Shown: positions 17,278 through 26,871, counted from the stretch's first letter. The stretch: DNA of 64,000 nt from an uncultured bacterium (GCA_947574055.1 CANPIC010000002.1:1-64000); one strand, 5' to 3'. The notes: generated by a model not told the origin, from the letters alone. Numbers and translations: made by a program.

Positions 17278-17550
17278 ATGAAAAAGACGATCATAACGGT
17301 AGTGGGTAAGGATACGGTAGGAATTATTGCCGGGGTTTGCAGTTATCTGGCGGACAATGGGATTAATATTCTGGATATTTCGCAGACGATTGTCCAGGGG
17401 TATTTTAATATGATGATGGTTGTGGATACTTCCGGGGCGGTCAAGTCTCACAATGAGATGACAGATGAGTTAAAGAAGCTGGGTGAGAAGATCGGTGTGA
17501 TCATCCGCTGTCAGCGGGAAGAGATTTTTCAGAGTATGCACAGGATATAG
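17278..17550 (+). CDS. ACT-domain protein (UPF0237 type)
   Basis: A 90-aa protein that is a single ACT domain: ITVVGKDTVGIIAGVCSYLADNGINILDISQTI is the signature ligand-binding edge. These proteins are regulatory amino-acid or small-molecule sensors of unknown specificity. It is paired with the UPF0210 gene eleven bases downstream, a conserved arrangement. ATAGGAG precedes the ATG. Confidence 0.92.
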   Translation: MKKTIITVVGKDTVGIIAGVCSYLADNGINILDISQTIVQGYFNMMMVVDTSGAVKSHNEMTDELKKLGEKIGVIIRCQREEIFQSMHRI

Positions 17551-17561
17551 GGGGATAAGGT

Positions 17562-18926
17562 ATGCTGAACATATTTGAGGTGTCGGAAACCAACAAGATG
17601 ATTGAGAAGGAAAATCTGGATGTGCGTACGATCACTTTGGGGATTTCTCTGCTGGATTGTATCTCTGCTGATCTTGGGAACTGCAATCAGAACGTTTATG
17701 AAAAGATTACAAAGGCGGCAGAGCATCTGGTAGCCGTGGGGGAAGAAATCGAAAAAGAGTTCGGGATTCCCATTGTGAATAAGCGCATTTCAGTTACGCC
17801 GATGGCTCTGGTAGGCGCCAGTGCCTGCAGAGGGGCGGAAGACTTTGTGACGCTGGCGCATACGATGGACCGGGCGGCAAAGGCAGTGGGCGTCAATTTG
17901 ATCGGCGGGTATTCGGCACTTGTCTCTAAAGGTATGACACAGGCAGATGAATGGCTGATTCATTCTATCCCACAGGCTCTGGCAGAGACGGAGCGGGTAT
18001 GCAGTTCGGTAAATCTGGGCTCTACAAAGACAGGGATCAACATGGACGGCGTGCGTCTGATGGGGCAGATCATCAAAGAGACGGCGGAACTGACAAAGGA
18101 ACAGGACAGTGCGGCCTGCATGAAGCTGGTGGTATTTTGCAATGCGCCGGATGACAATCCTTTTATGGCAGGTGCCTTCCATGGCGTGACAGAGAGTGAT
18201 ATGGTCATCAATGTGGGGGTCAGCGGCCCGGGTGTGGTCAAGACAGCTCTGGAAAAGGTGCGGGGCGAGAGTTTTGAAGTGTTGTGTGAGACGATTAAGA
18301 AAACAGCTTTCAAAGTGACAAGGGTCGGACAGCTGGTGGCGCAGGAAGCGTCCCGGATGCTGGATATTCCGTTTGGGATTGTGGATCTGTCCCTTGCCCC
18401 CACGCCTGCCGTGGGTGACAGTGTGGCGGATATTTTGTGTGAGATCGGCCTGGAATATGCAGGTGCGCCGGGAACGACTGCCGCCCTGGCTCTTTTGAAC
18501 GACCAGGTGAAAAAGGGGGGTGTCATGGCATCTTCTTATGTGGGCGGCCTGAGCGGCGCCTTTATTCCGGTATCGGAAGATCAGGGGATGATTGATGCCG
18601 TCACTGCGGGCGCCCTGACTCTGGAAAAACTGGAGGCCATGACCTGCGTCTGCTCCGTGGGCCTTGATATGATCGCGATTCCGGGCAAAACGCCGGCGTC
18701 CACAATCTCGGGCATCATAGCGGATGAGATGGCTATCGGTATGGTCAATCAAAAGACAACGGCTGTCAGGGTGATTCCGGCCATTGGCAAAGACGTGGGA
18801 GAGCAGGTGGAGTTTGGCGGCCTGTTCGGCTATGCACCGGTTATGCCGGTGAACGGCTATTCCTGCGAAGCCTTTATCAACAGAAAGGGCAGGATACCGG
18901 CGCCCATACACAGTTTTAAAAATTAA
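17562..18926 (+). CDS. UPF0210/DUF711 (PFL-like) protein
   Basis: This 454-aa protein matches the UPF0210 family from its start ([13 protein letters not shown]), with [23 protein letters not shown], and a C-terminal [11 protein letters not shown]. The fold is related to glycyl-radical enzymes, but no radical-glycine motif is apparent. Its reaction is unknown. It is cotranscribed with the ACT protein, which may regulate it, by inference. GGGGGATAAGG precedes ATG 17562. Confidence 0.93.
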   Translation: MLNIFEVSETNKMIEKENLDVRTITLGISLLDCISADLGNCNQNVYEKITKAAEHLVAVGEEIEKEFGIPIVNKRISVTPMALVGASACRGAEDFVTLAHTMDRAAKAVGVNLIGGYSALVSKGMTQADEWLIHSIPQALAETERVCSSVNLGSTKTGINMDGVRLMGQIIKETAELTKEQDSAACMKLVVFCNAPDDNPFMAGAFHGVTESDMVINVGVSGPGVVKTALEKVRGESFEVLCETIKKTAFKVTRVGQLVAQEASRMLDIPFGIVDLSLAPTPAVGDSVADILCEIGLEYAGAPGTTAALALLNDQVKKGGVMASSYVGGLSGAFIPVSEDQGMIDAVTAGALTLEKLEAMTCVCSVGLDMIAIPGKTPASTISGIIADEMAIGMVNQKTTAVRVIPAIGKDVGEQVEFGGLFGYAPVMPVNGYSCEAFINRKGRIPAPIHSFKN

Positions 18927-18983
18927 TGGCGAGTGTGAACAGTAACAAAAATATACATTCTTTGGCAATGTTATCTGTGCAAA

Positions 18984-19012
18984 TTGACAAGATGTGACGT
19001 ATATTGTACAAT
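18984..19012 (+). promoter_or_regulatory. Sigma-A promoter of the OPT-pepD operon
   Basis: TTGACA (18984-18989), 17 bases, TACAAT (19007-19012). Transcription should begin near 19019, which rules out the upstream TTG start (19004) in the ORF track and supports ATG 19043. Confidence 0.88.
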
Positions 19013-19042
19013 AGTACCACTATACGAAAGGTGGTAAAACAA

Positions 19043-20941
19043 ATGGAAAACAAAAATGAGTTCAAACCGTTTATTCCGGCGGACAGGGTAGTGCCGGAAC
19101 TGACGGTTACGTCCATCATCATCGGCGCTTTGCTGGCCGTGATGTTTGGCGGTGCCAATGCGTATCTGGGTCTGCGCGTGGGCATGACGGTGTCGGCGTC
19201 TATCCCGGCGGCAGTTATTTCCATGGGGATTATCCGTGTGATTTTGAAACGGGACTCCATTCTGGAAAATAATATGGTACAAACCATCGGCTCTGCGGGT
19301 GAATCGGTGGCAGCCGGCGCGATCTTTACCATGCCTGCCCTGTTTATGTGGGCGACAGAGTCCGGCAGTGCCAATCCTTCTTTGCTGGAGATCTCGCTGA
19401 TTGCGCTCTGCGGCGGCGTGCTGGGCGTATTGTTTATGATTCCTCTGCGTTCTGCGCTGATCGTGGAGGAGCATGGGAAGCTCCCTTACCCGGAAGGACA
19501 GGCATGTGCGGAAGTACTGCTGGCCGGAGAAGAAGGCGGTGCCAAAGCCGGTACGGTATTTGCTGGGCTGGGCATTGCCGCAGCTTATAAGTTCATTGCG
19601 GATGGTCTGAAGCTGTTCCCCAGTGAAGTGGATTTCGAAATCAAAAGCTATAAAGGAGCCGGTATCGGCATGGATGTGCTCCCGGCATTGGCAGGTGTGG
19701 GTTACATCTGCGGTCCCAAAGTATCTTCCTATCTGCTGGCCGGCGGAACGGTGGGCTGGTTTGTGCTGATGCCCCTGATTGTGCTGTTTGGCGGCGATAT
19801 GATACTGTATCCTGCCACGGCGCCGGTGAGCGAACTGGGCACCTGGGGGATCTGGGGCGGATTCATCCGCTACATCGGTGCGGGCGCAGTGGCGGCCGGC
19901 GGTATCCTTTCGCTGATCAAGTCTCTGCCCATGATCCTGCGCACCTTTAAGCAGGCCATGGCCGTATATGGCAAAAAGTCTGCACAGAACAACCGTCTGA
20001 GCAAAGACTTGCCGATGAATATCGTGATGATCATTGTCGGTGTGATTGCCATTGCCATGTGGCTGATCCCGGCGATTCCGGTCAATCTGATAGGCGCTAT
20101 CATTATTATCGTGTTCGGGTTTTTCTTTGCCACGGTATCTTCCAGAATGGTGGGTATCGTAGGCAGTTCCAACAATCCGGTCTCCGGTATGGCCATTGCC
20201 ACACTGCTGATCGCCACCATGCTTTTAAAGGCCAGCGGTAATATTGGGATGCCGGGTATGATCGCTGCCATCACAATCGGTTCCATTATCTGTATCATTG
20301 CAGCTATCGCAGGTGATACCTCACAGGATTTAAAGACCGGTTTTATCGTAGGCGCGACACCCGTAAAACAGCAGATGGGTGAGCTGATCGGTGTGGTTGT
20401 ATCTGCCATTGCCATCGGCGGTGTACTTTATCTTCTGAGTACGGCGTGGGGGTATGGTTCCCAGGAACTGCCCGCTCCGCAGGCGACGCTGATGAAGATG
20501 GTAGTAGAAGGTGTCATGGGCGGCGAACTGCCATGGGCCCTGATTTTCTGCGGTGCGTTTATTGCGATCGTGGTGGAGATCCTGCAGATACCGGTGCTGC
20601 CTTTTGCTGTAGGATTGTATCTGCCGATTCACCTGAGTACTCCTATCATGGTAGGTGGCCTGATCCGGCTGTATTATGATAAAAAGAAAATGGATTCCGA
20701 AGAGGACAGAAAGCAGATGGTAGAAAACGGCGTTTTGTATTCTTCCGGTCTGATCGCAGGCGAAGGCCTGGTGGGCATCCTGCTGGCAGTATTTGCCATC
20801 ATTCCGTTTGGCGCGGGCACGCTGGGAGATTTCCTTGGCACCTGCCTTGGCATCAATTTAGGCAACTGGGGGGGGCTGTTTGTTTTCGCTCTTTTGTGTG
20901 CCACAATCATACTTTTTATCAGGAAAAAGAAAAAAGCGTAA
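19043..20941 (+). CDS. OPT-family oligopeptide transporter
   Basis: A membrane protein of 632 aa with many hydrophobic helices. Family signatures include IIIGALLAVMFGGANAYLGLRVG at the N-terminus, KLPYPEGQACAEVLLAG, and GSSNNPVSGMAIATLL. OPT proteins import peptides or metal chelates, driven by ion gradients. AAAGGTGG is nine bases before ATG 19043. The following genes encode a PqqD-like protein and a dipeptidase, suggesting import followed by cleavage of small peptides. Confidence 0.95.
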   Translation: MENKNEFKPFIPADRVVPELTVTSIIIGALLAVMFGGANAYLGLRVGMTVSASIPAAVISMGIIRVILKRDSILENNMVQTIGSAGESVAAGAIFTMPALFMWATESGSANPSLLEISLIALCGGVLGVLFMIPLRSALIVEEHGKLPYPEGQACAEVLLAGEEGGAKAGTVFAGLGIAAAYKFIADGLKLFPSEVDFEIKSYKGAGIGMDVLPALAGVGYICGPKVSSYLLAGGTVGWFVLMPLIVLFGGDMILYPATAPVSELGTWGIWGGFIRYIGAGAVAAGGILSLIKSLPMILRTFKQAMAVYGKKSAQNNRLSKDLPMNIVMIIVGVIAIAMWLIPAIPVNLIGAIIIIVFGFFFATVSSRMVGIVGSSNNPVSGMAIATLLIATMLLKASGNIGMPGMIAAITIGSIICIIAAIAGDTSQDLKTGFIVGATPVKQQMGELIGVVVSAIAIGGVLYLLSTAWGYGSQELPAPQATLMKMVVEGVMGGELPWALIFCGAFIAIVVEILQIPVLPFAVGLYLPIHLSTPIMVGGLIRLYYDKKKMDSEEDRKQMVENGVLYSSGLIAGEGLVGILLAVFAIIPFGAGTLGDFLGTCLGINLGNWGGLFVFALLCATIILFIRKKKKA

Positions 20942-20951
20942 GCCCGGTAAT

Positions 20952-21311
20952 ATGTATATGAAAAAAAAGAAAGATAATTTTCTGGATTATATTCCCAAGC
21001 ATAACAGTCTGTTTCCCTTTGCGGAAAATGGAGACGGTAATGTGGAGATCATGAGAAAAAACCGGGGCCTGTTTAACCGGATTGCACAGATTTGTTTCAG
21101 GAAGCCGAAAGTGAGCAAGATTGAACTGGACAGGTTTGGCAGTTTTATCTGGCAACAGATTGACGGACAAAAAGATGTATATCAGATCGGCAGACTGGTA
21201 AAAGATAAGTTTGGGGAAGACGCAGAGCCGTTGTATGAGCGTCTGGCAAAGTTTCTTCATATATTGCGCAGCAATGATTTTATTGTATATGTAAATCTGC
21301 AGAAAAAGTGA
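20952..21311 (+). CDS. PqqD-like small protein
   Basis: A 119-aa protein (117 from the second ATG at 20958). Its middle part, from LFNRIAQICF through DRFGSFIWQQIDGQKDVYQIGRLVKDKFG, matches the PqqD winged-helix fold used to bind peptide substrates of radical SAM enzymes. No radical SAM enzyme or precursor peptide is nearby. It lies between a transporter and a dipeptidase, so it may act as a stand-alone peptide binder. No strong Shine-Dalgarno is visible, so it may be coupled to the OPT stop 10 bases before. Confidence 0.75.
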   Translation: MYMKKKKDNFLDYIPKHNSLFPFAENGDGNVEIMRKNRGLFNRIAQICFRKPKVSKIELDRFGSFIWQQIDGQKDVYQIGRLVKDKFGEDAEPLYERLAKFLHILRSNDFIVYVNLQKK

Positions 21312-21320
21312 GGCAAGGAC

Positions 21321-22766
21321 ATGGGCGTTTTATCAGATCTGGAACCTAAGAATGTGTTTGCATACTTCGAGGAAATATGCGGGATTCCGCATCCTTCCTA
21401 TCAGGAGAAGCAACTGAGTGACTATTGTGTGAAATTTGCCGAAAGCCGCGGGCTGGAGGTACACCAGGATTCTCTTGGAAATGTTATCATTATCAAGGAG
21501 GCCACAGCGGGCTATGAGTCGGTGGAGCCGCTGATTATCCAGGGACATCTGGATATGGTCTGTGAAAAGGAACCAGGCTGTGAGATCGACTTTGCAAAAG
21601 ACGGCCTGTGTCTGTATGTGGATGGAGATTATATCACTGCCCGGGGGACGACTCTGGGCGGTGATGACGGGATTGCCGTCGCTATGGCACTGGCTATTCT
21701 GGACAGTGACAGTCTGGAACATCCCCGCATGGAAATGGTCTTTACCGTCAGTGAGGAAGTGGGGATGGAAGGGGCATCGGCCATTGATCTGTCGATGTTA
21801 AAGGGCCATAAATTGCTGAACCTGGATTCCGAAGAAGAAGGGTATCTTCTGACAAGCTGTGCCGGGGGATGCCGGGCCAATATAGGCCTGCCTGCTGTCT
21901 ATGAAACAAAGCAGGGAAAGGGATATCATGTCTGTGTGAAAGGCCTGACCGGCGGACATTCCGGTGCGGAGATTGACAAGGGCCGGGCAAATGCCAATCT
22001 GGTACTGGGCCGACTCTTGCTGACGCTGGAAAAGGCGGTGCCTTATGGGATCGTGTCTATGGCCGGTGGCCTGAAAGACAATGCCATTCCCCGGGAATCC
22101 GCCGCATATCTGCTTGTGGATGAGGCAGAAGAAGAAAAGTTCAGGACACTGGTGTCGGAAACAGAGCGGGTGATTCGCACTGAATATGCGGTCACCGAAC
22201 CGGATCTGCATATTACGGCAGAAGCGGATGGCATGGCAGAGGCCAAAGTGCTGACGGCCGGGAGCCACAGGGCAGTGCTCACACTGCTTAACCTGCTGCC
22301 AAACGGAATCCAGTCCATGAGCGCCGATATCAAGGGTCTGGTGGAGACCTCGCTCAATCTGGGGATTCTGAAGTTAGGGGAGACGGAGCTGGAACTGCAC
22401 TATGCAGTCAGAAGTTCCGTGCAGACTGCGAAAGAATTTCTGGTGGAGAAGCTCCGCTGCCTGACGGAGATGCTGGGCGGCAGGCTGACTCTGGAGGGTG
22501 TGTATCCGGCATGGGAGTACAGAAAAGATTCCGTACTGCGGGATGATATGGTGCGGATCTACCAAGAGATGTTTGGGAAAGAGCCGGTGATTCAGGCAAT
22601 CCACGCGGGCCTGGAATGTGGGCTGCTGGCCGGCAAAATTGAAAATCTGGATGCGGTTTCCATCGGCCCGGATATGGTCGGCATCCATACGACAGAAGAG
22701 AAACTGAGCATATCTTCTACCAAAAGATTATGGGAATATGTGACAGAGATCATTAGACAGAAATAA
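21321..22766 (+). CDS. pepD: Aminoacyl-histidine dipeptidase (M20 family, PepD)
   Basis: This 481-aa cytosolic metallopeptidase cleaves dipeptides such as Xaa-His. Motifs are FEEICGIPHPSY at the start, IQGHLDMVCEK (metal His/Asp), TLGGDDGIAVAM (bridging aspartate), SEEVGMEGA (catalytic glutamates), LTGGHSGAEI in the lid domain and a C-terminal IHAGLECG. Length and motif order match PepD. It is the last gene of the OPT operon and is followed by a terminator. Confidence 0.95.
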   Translation: MGVLSDLEPKNVFAYFEEICGIPHPSYQEKQLSDYCVKFAESRGLEVHQDSLGNVIIIKEATAGYESVEPLIIQGHLDMVCEKEPGCEIDFAKDGLCLYVDGDYITARGTTLGGDDGIAVAMALAILDSDSLEHPRMEMVFTVSEEVGMEGASAIDLSMLKGHKLLNLDSEEEGYLLTSCAGGCRANIGLPAVYETKQGKGYHVCVKGLTGGHSGAEIDKGRANANLVLGRLLLTLEKAVPYGIVSMAGGLKDNAIPRESAAYLLVDEAEEEKFRTLVSETERVIRTEYAVTEPDLHITAEADGMAEAKVLTAGSHRAVLTLLNLLPNGIQSMSADIKGLVETSLNLGILKLGETELELHYAVRSSVQTAKEFLVEKLRCLTEMLGGRLTLEGVYPAWEYRKDSVLRDDMVRIYQEMFGKEPVIQAIHAGLECGLLAGKIENLDAVSIGPDMVGIHTTEEKLSISSTKRLWEYVTEIIRQK

Positions 22767-22801
22767 GATATGACTGATATCCGCAGGTAAAGCGGAAGTG
22801 A

Positions 22802-22845
22802 ACAGCTGACAGAGGCGCCGGAGAGCGTTCTGCCAGCTGTTTTTG
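22802..22845 (+). terminator. Terminator after pepD
   Basis: ACAGCTG-A-CAGA (22802-22813) pairs with TCTG-C-CAGCTGT (22829-22840) with one A-C mismatch, followed by TTTTTGT. Confidence 0.85.
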
Positions 22846-22903
22846 TCTGCTATGGTCTATATTCCCGCTATTTGCCAAAACAGCCAGATCAATAAAATAA
22901 GTC

Positions 22904-22932
22904 TTGACTTTTGATTCTTTTGATATTATCAT
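22904..22932 (+). promoter_or_regulatory. Promoter of the SPFH/NAD-kinase-like operon
   Basis: TTGACT (22904-22909), 17 bases, TATCAT (22927-22932): both hexamers match 5/6. It lies 49 bases before the SPFH start codon. Confidence 0.75.
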
Positions 22933-22980
22933 ATAAATATAAAGAACGATGATCAAGTACAGAAGGCAGGAGGAGAGGAT

Positions 22981-24000
22981 ATGGCAATCAGGTACAGAAA
23001 ATTTCAACCGACGGATTATGTGATCAAGGTAAGACAGGGCAGAGTCATTGAGGAAGGGCCGGGCCTTTCCTGTCTGTATAATACAATGACCACGAGTCTG
23101 ATGGTTTTACCGGCTACGGCTTTTGACAGTGGATTTGCGTTTGACGACATGATGACGGCAGATTTCCAGAAGATCAATGTGCAGGGAGATATTTCTTATA
23201 TCATAGCGGATTATGGCCGGGCTTCCCGGATGGTCAATTTTTCCTATGGAGACAGAGGCGGGGCATATGAAATGGTACTGAATGAAGCGCGGCTGCGGAT
23301 GGCAAAGCGCATTATGAGTCTGACTAAGGTATATACGGCCACCTACCTCAGTGCCAAAACGGTGAAGGAAGCCGTCAAATCTGCCAATGAACTGGCCGGA
23401 GCATTGCGGCAGGCGCTGCGGGCAGATGAGACAATCAAGGATTTTGGGCTGGAAATCCTGGCGGTTTCGATCCTTGGCATTATGCCGCAGCCGGATACAA
23501 GGAAAGCACTGGAGGCTGCCACGCGGGAAGAGATATTAAAACAGCAGGATGATGCGATTTATAAGAGGCGTAACGCAGCCATCGAGCAGGAACGGGCCAT
23601 TAAAGAGAATGAACTGAATACAGAGATTCGGATAGCGGAAAAGGCAAGAGAGAAAAAGGAAAGAGAGATGGAGACAAAGCGTATGCTGCAGGAGAAGCAG
23701 GCGCAGCTGGACGCAGGCAGGATCGAAAAGGAGATTGAACTGGAGGAGGAGCGGCGCAGGCTGGTGGATCTGCAGACAGAGAACGAGAGGAAAAAATCTG
23801 ATGCCAGAGCGTATGATTCGCAGGTACTGCTGCATACTCTGGCAGGAGTGGACGCGGAGATCGTCAAAGCACTCACAGTCAGTGGTATGGACAGCCGGGC
23901 CCTGATTGCCAAAGCATTTGCCGAAATCGGAGATAAAGCGGATAAGATAGGTGTGCTCAATGTATCACCGGATCTGCTGGAAACATTGTCCAGAGCATAG
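22981..24000 (+). CDS. SPFH-domain protein without membrane anchor
   Basis: A 339-aa protein. Residues about 15-190 fit an SPFH (stomatin/prohibitin) domain. A long charged coiled coil rich in Glu, Lys and Arg follows (about 185-275), then a short C-terminal helical part. There is no N-terminal hydrophobic segment, unlike most stomatins, so it is probably cytosolic or peripheral. SPFH proteins form large oligomeric cages on membranes. It is followed 19 bases later by a NAD-kinase-like gene, suggesting a joint function. AGGAGGAGAGG precedes the ATG. Confidence 0.85.
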   Translation: MAIRYRKFQPTDYVIKVRQGRVIEEGPGLSCLYNTMTTSLMVLPATAFDSGFAFDDMMTADFQKINVQGDISYIIADYGRASRMVNFSYGDRGGAYEMVLNEARLRMAKRIMSLTKVYTATYLSAKTVKEAVKSANELAGALRQALRADETIKDFGLEILAVSILGIMPQPDTRKALEAATREEILKQQDDAIYKRRNAAIEQERAIKENELNTEIRIAEKAREKKEREMETKRMLQEKQAQLDAGRIEKEIELEEERRRLVDLQTENERKKSDARAYDSQVLLHTLAGVDAEIVKALTVSGMDSRALIAKAFAEIGDKADKIGVLNVSPDLLETLSRA

Positions 24001-24019
24001 GAGAGAACGGAGGAAGGGT

Positions 24020-24964
24020 ATGAGGGATCGGGAGACGGAGAGAGGCCTGCATAAAATTGTACTCGTAACGAGAAAAACCAGACTGGCAGAACTGGTTGGC
24101 AGATACAATACATTGGAACAGGCCCGGTTTTATCTGGAACATCTGGGCGCGGACTTTTCTGATTATCAGAAAGAAGAGGAGAATTACAGACTGGCAGTGA
24201 AGACTGTTTTACAGACGGCTTTGCGTTTTGCACGGGTGCAGGAAATCGACCGGGAATTTGTCCCTGGTATGATCTTTGGCAAAGAGGATATCGTGATCGC
24301 TGTGGGGCAGGACGGTCTGGTGGCCAATGTGATGAAATACCTGGATGGCCAGCCCCTTATCGGTGTCAATCCGGATATCCGGCGATGGGACGGAGTATTG
24401 CTTCCTTTTGAGGCCGGCGCACTGGCAGCGCTTTTGCCCCGGGTGATAACCGGGGAGTATACGACAAGAGAAGTCACGATGGCAAAGGCCCGGACCGGAG
24501 ACGGCCAATGTATGCTGGCAGTGAATGATTTGTTCATTGGCTGCCGCTCCCATGCCTCTGCCCGTTATGATGTGATCTGGAACGATGACAGAGAGAAGCA
24601 GTCATCAAGCGGCATCCTTGTCTCCACAGGGCTGGGAGCCACGGGCTGGTATCGGTCTGTGATGGCGCAGGCGGGCCGGATGGCGGCTCTGTTTGGCCTG
24701 GGTCATATCAGTGAACGTGTGCCCGGCTGGGATGAGGATCAGCTGATCTTTGTGGTACGGGAGCCTTACCCGAGCCGGTCCACCCAGGCCGGGATCGTAT
24801 ATGGGAAGATCGGTGCCAAGGACAACTTTCAGGTCATTTCTCAAATGGCCCGGGGCGGTGTCGTCTTTTCCGATGGGATGGAACAGGATACTCTGGAGTT
24901 TCATGCAGGCAGCCGGGTCACTGTCAGCATCGCGGAAAGAAAAGGCAGACTGGTGACGGCATAA
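24020..24964 (+). CDS. NAD kinase-like protein paired with SPFH
   Basis: A 314-aa protein with the ATP-NAD kinase layout: GQDG (96-99) in place of the canonical GGDG, LIGVNPD, the NE/D-type motif VNDLFIG, and SSGILVSTGLGATGW in the sugar-binding region. The second glycine of GGDG is glutamine, so activity or specificity may be altered. ATG 24020 follows GGAGGAAGGG; the ORF track's earlier start overlaps the SPFH gene. The Lys/Arg-rich first 30 residues are unlike housekeeping NAD kinases. It could make NADP, or sense or modify nucleotides at an SPFH scaffold; that is inference. Confidence 0.8.
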   Translation: MRDRETERGLHKIVLVTRKTRLAELVGRYNTLEQARFYLEHLGADFSDYQKEEENYRLAVKTVLQTALRFARVQEIDREFVPGMIFGKEDIVIAVGQDGLVANVMKYLDGQPLIGVNPDIRRWDGVLLPFEAGALAALLPRVITGEYTTREVTMAKARTGDGQCMLAVNDLFIGCRSHASARYDVIWNDDREKQSSSGILVSTGLGATGWYRSVMAQAGRMAALFGLGHISERVPGWDEDQLIFVVREPYPSRSTQAGIVYGKIGAKDNFQVISQMARGGVVFSDGMEQDTLEFHAGSRVTVSIAERKGRLVTA

Positions 24965-25187
24965 GAAAGGGCCGGCGGGCGGCGCAGATACAGGATATAA
25001 AGGTTTTATGAAGATTTTCTTATTTCTCTTGCGCTTTGACGGGAAAAAGATTATGCTGTTTAGTAAATATTGGCAGACAGGGGAAATAAGGGGAAAGGAA
25101 CGACCATGGTGCAGGCGGATCATAAGAAGTTTTTGGCTGTATCATCAGAAAACAGGTCTGTATTTTATGTCTGCATGAGGGGGCTGG

Positions 25188-26120
25188 ATGATGGAACATT
25201 TTCATGGATATGAGATGTCAGAAGAAGAGAAAACCTGGTTTGAAACATATGATATCAATGGTTTTGACAGACCGTCCGTTGCCACTGATATGGCTGTTTT
25301 TTCCATTATGGGGATGGATTCCGGGAACGGGGGACGCACCAATCACCGGAAAGACCCTGAAAAGAGACTGAAGCTGTTGCTGATCCGCAGAGCTTCTTAT
25401 CCTTACAGAGATTGCTGGGCACTGCCGGGCGGTTTTTGCAGGAGAGGAGAGACTACAGCGGAGACGGCCAGCCGGGAATTACAGGAAGAGACCGGCGTGC
25501 GGGATGCTTATCTGCAGCCATTTGCCATTTTCAGCAAGGCAGGGCGTGATCCCCGGGGCTGGATTATCTCACATGCGTTTCTGACGCTGATTGACGGTGA
25601 AAAATATCAGGTTCATGAAGGGACGGATGCCTGGGAGGCTCAGTGGTTTTGCCTGGATATTGAGAAAGAGCAGACGGACCGGCTGGTAGATGCTTTTCAC
25701 GCCAGTGTTACGAACAGATATCATCTGCGTCTCTCCTGTACTGCGCATGAGGAACTCCAACTGACTGCACTGGTCAATGAGCGGAAAGAATTTGTCCGTT
25801 TTCATGAGAAAGCAGATTATGAGATTGTAAGCAGTGCAGGGCTCGCTTTTGACCATGCCCAGATTATTCTGCGTGCATTTCTGCATTTGCAGGATCAGGT
25901 GGAGAGTGGCGGAAAAATGGTCTTTGATCTGATGCCGGAGTATTTTACGCTGTCAGAACTGCAAAAGGCCTATGAATCCGTACTTGGCAGAGCACTTGTC
26001 GCGACCAATTTCCGCAGAAAGATTGCAGATTATGTGACCGAGACGGAGCAGGTTCTGGAAGGCGCGGGGCACAGACCGGCCAGACTGTTCCGCAGAAATC
26101 TGGAGGCATTTTACCGTTAA
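25188..26120 (+). CDS. NUDIX hydrolase with NrtR-like winged-helix C-terminus
   Basis: A 310-aa protein. The NUDIX domain has an intact box, GFCRRGETTAETASRELQEE, so catalysis is likely retained. The C-terminal part (about 215-310) contains FDLMPEYFTLSELQKAYESVLG and TNFRRKI, typical of the NrtR-type winged helix. NrtR proteins sense ADP-ribose or related NAD metabolites and control NAD genes. The start is ATG 25188 or 25191, both served by GAGGGGG. The SPFH/NAD-kinase-like pair lies upstream after a 223-base gap (24965-25187) in which I see no clear promoter or terminator. Confidence 0.88.
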   Translation: MMEHFHGYEMSEEEKTWFETYDINGFDRPSVATDMAVFSIMGMDSGNGGRTNHRKDPEKRLKLLLIRRASYPYRDCWALPGGFCRRGETTAETASRELQEETGVRDAYLQPFAIFSKAGRDPRGWIISHAFLTLIDGEKYQVHEGTDAWEAQWFCLDIEKEQTDRLVDAFHASVTNRYHLRLSCTAHEELQLTALVNERKEFVRFHEKADYEIVSSAGLAFDHAQIILRAFLHLQDQVESGGKMVFDLMPEYFTLSELQKAYESVLGRALVATNFRRKIADYVTETEQVLEGAGHRPARLFRRNLEAFYR

Positions 26121-26121
26121 G

Positions 26122-26814
26122 ATGACAGGCGGGAAAGGAAAAGAGCATGGCAGTGAAAGGGTCACTGGCAGAAGGGAGGAACTGGTTACGGGCAGGAAAA
26201 AGTATTTGCGCATGGCAGGGATGTTGTGCCTGGCTGCCTTTTTGGTGCTGTATCTTTTTTATGGCAGAGGCGGAAAAGGGATAAGGCTTTGTCCGGTCCG
26301 GGAAATCAGCCCTCAGGATGTGGTTTATTTTTGCCAGCAGGATGAGCGGTGGGCGAATGAGCATCTGGGCAGCGCCAGTGATACGATGGCATCCTCCGGC
26401 TGCCTTGTCTGTGCTCTGGCTTCGGGGCTGGATATGCAGGCCGCCGCGTCGGATTCTGACTTTTACATCACAGCAGGCGCATTGAATCAGGCTCTGTCCG
26501 AAGCGGGTGCCTATACGGAGGGCGGCGCCGTGATCTGGGACCGTATTTCCCTGGCAGTGCCGGGAACGGTGAGTTATGTGGCCGATGAGGTGGACAGAGA
26601 GGAGATCGACCGGTTTCTGGAGCAGGGGATCTGTCCGGCAGTCAGGGTACGCATCAAGGGGGTCGGCTCCTGGCACTGGGTATTGCTGATTGGTGCCGAT
26701 CAGGATGGATATCTTTGTATGGACCCCATGTCGTCTGCAGAACAGCCGGTTTCTCTGCGCGCGTTCGGAAACCGGGTGTATGCTATGCGTGCCGTCTATT
26801 TTATGGATAACTAA
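26122..26814 (+). CDS. Membrane-anchored C39-like cysteine peptidase domain protein
   Basis: A 230-aa protein with a basic N-terminus, one membrane helix (about 31-48) and an extracellular domain of the C39-like type. The likely active residues are the glutamine in CQQDERW, the cysteine in ASSGCLV, and the histidine in SWHWVLLIG, with MDPM supplying the third residue. These domains process or bind peptides at the cell surface. The gene starts one base after the NUDIX stop but lacks a good Shine-Dalgarno there; GGAAAGGAAAAGAGC lies just downstream, so the true start may be a later codon. A terminator follows. Confidence 0.75.
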   Translation: MTGGKGKEHGSERVTGRREELVTGRKKYLRMAGMLCLAAFLVLYLFYGRGGKGIRLCPVREISPQDVVYFCQQDERWANEHLGSASDTMASSGCLVCALASGLDMQAAASDSDFYITAGALNQALSEAGAYTEGGAVIWDRISLAVPGTVSYVADEVDREEIDRFLEQGICPAVRVRIKGVGSWHWVLLIGADQDGYLCMDPMSSAEQPVSLRAFGNRVYAMRAVYFMDN

Positions 26815-26825
26815 AACTGTTTGTG

Positions 26826-26852
26826 GCAGCCTGTGACAGGGCTGCTTTTTGT
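26826..26852 (+). terminator. Terminator after the C39-like gene
   Basis: GCAGCC (26826-26831) pairs with GGCTGC (26840-26845), 8-base loop, followed by TTTTTGTTTT. Confidence 0.8.
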
Positions 26853-26871
26853 TTTCTTCTGCTGTACATGA

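Noticed and set aside
19004-19042. Upstream TTG start for the OPT transporter
   Set aside because: It lies within the -10 region of a near-consensus promoter, so it cannot be in the mRNA.
22981-26814. Calling the SPFH/NAD-kinase/NUDIX/C39 stretch an anti-phage defence island
   Set aside because: No effector nuclease, TIR, reverse transcriptase or mobile element is present, and the neighbours are housekeeping genes.
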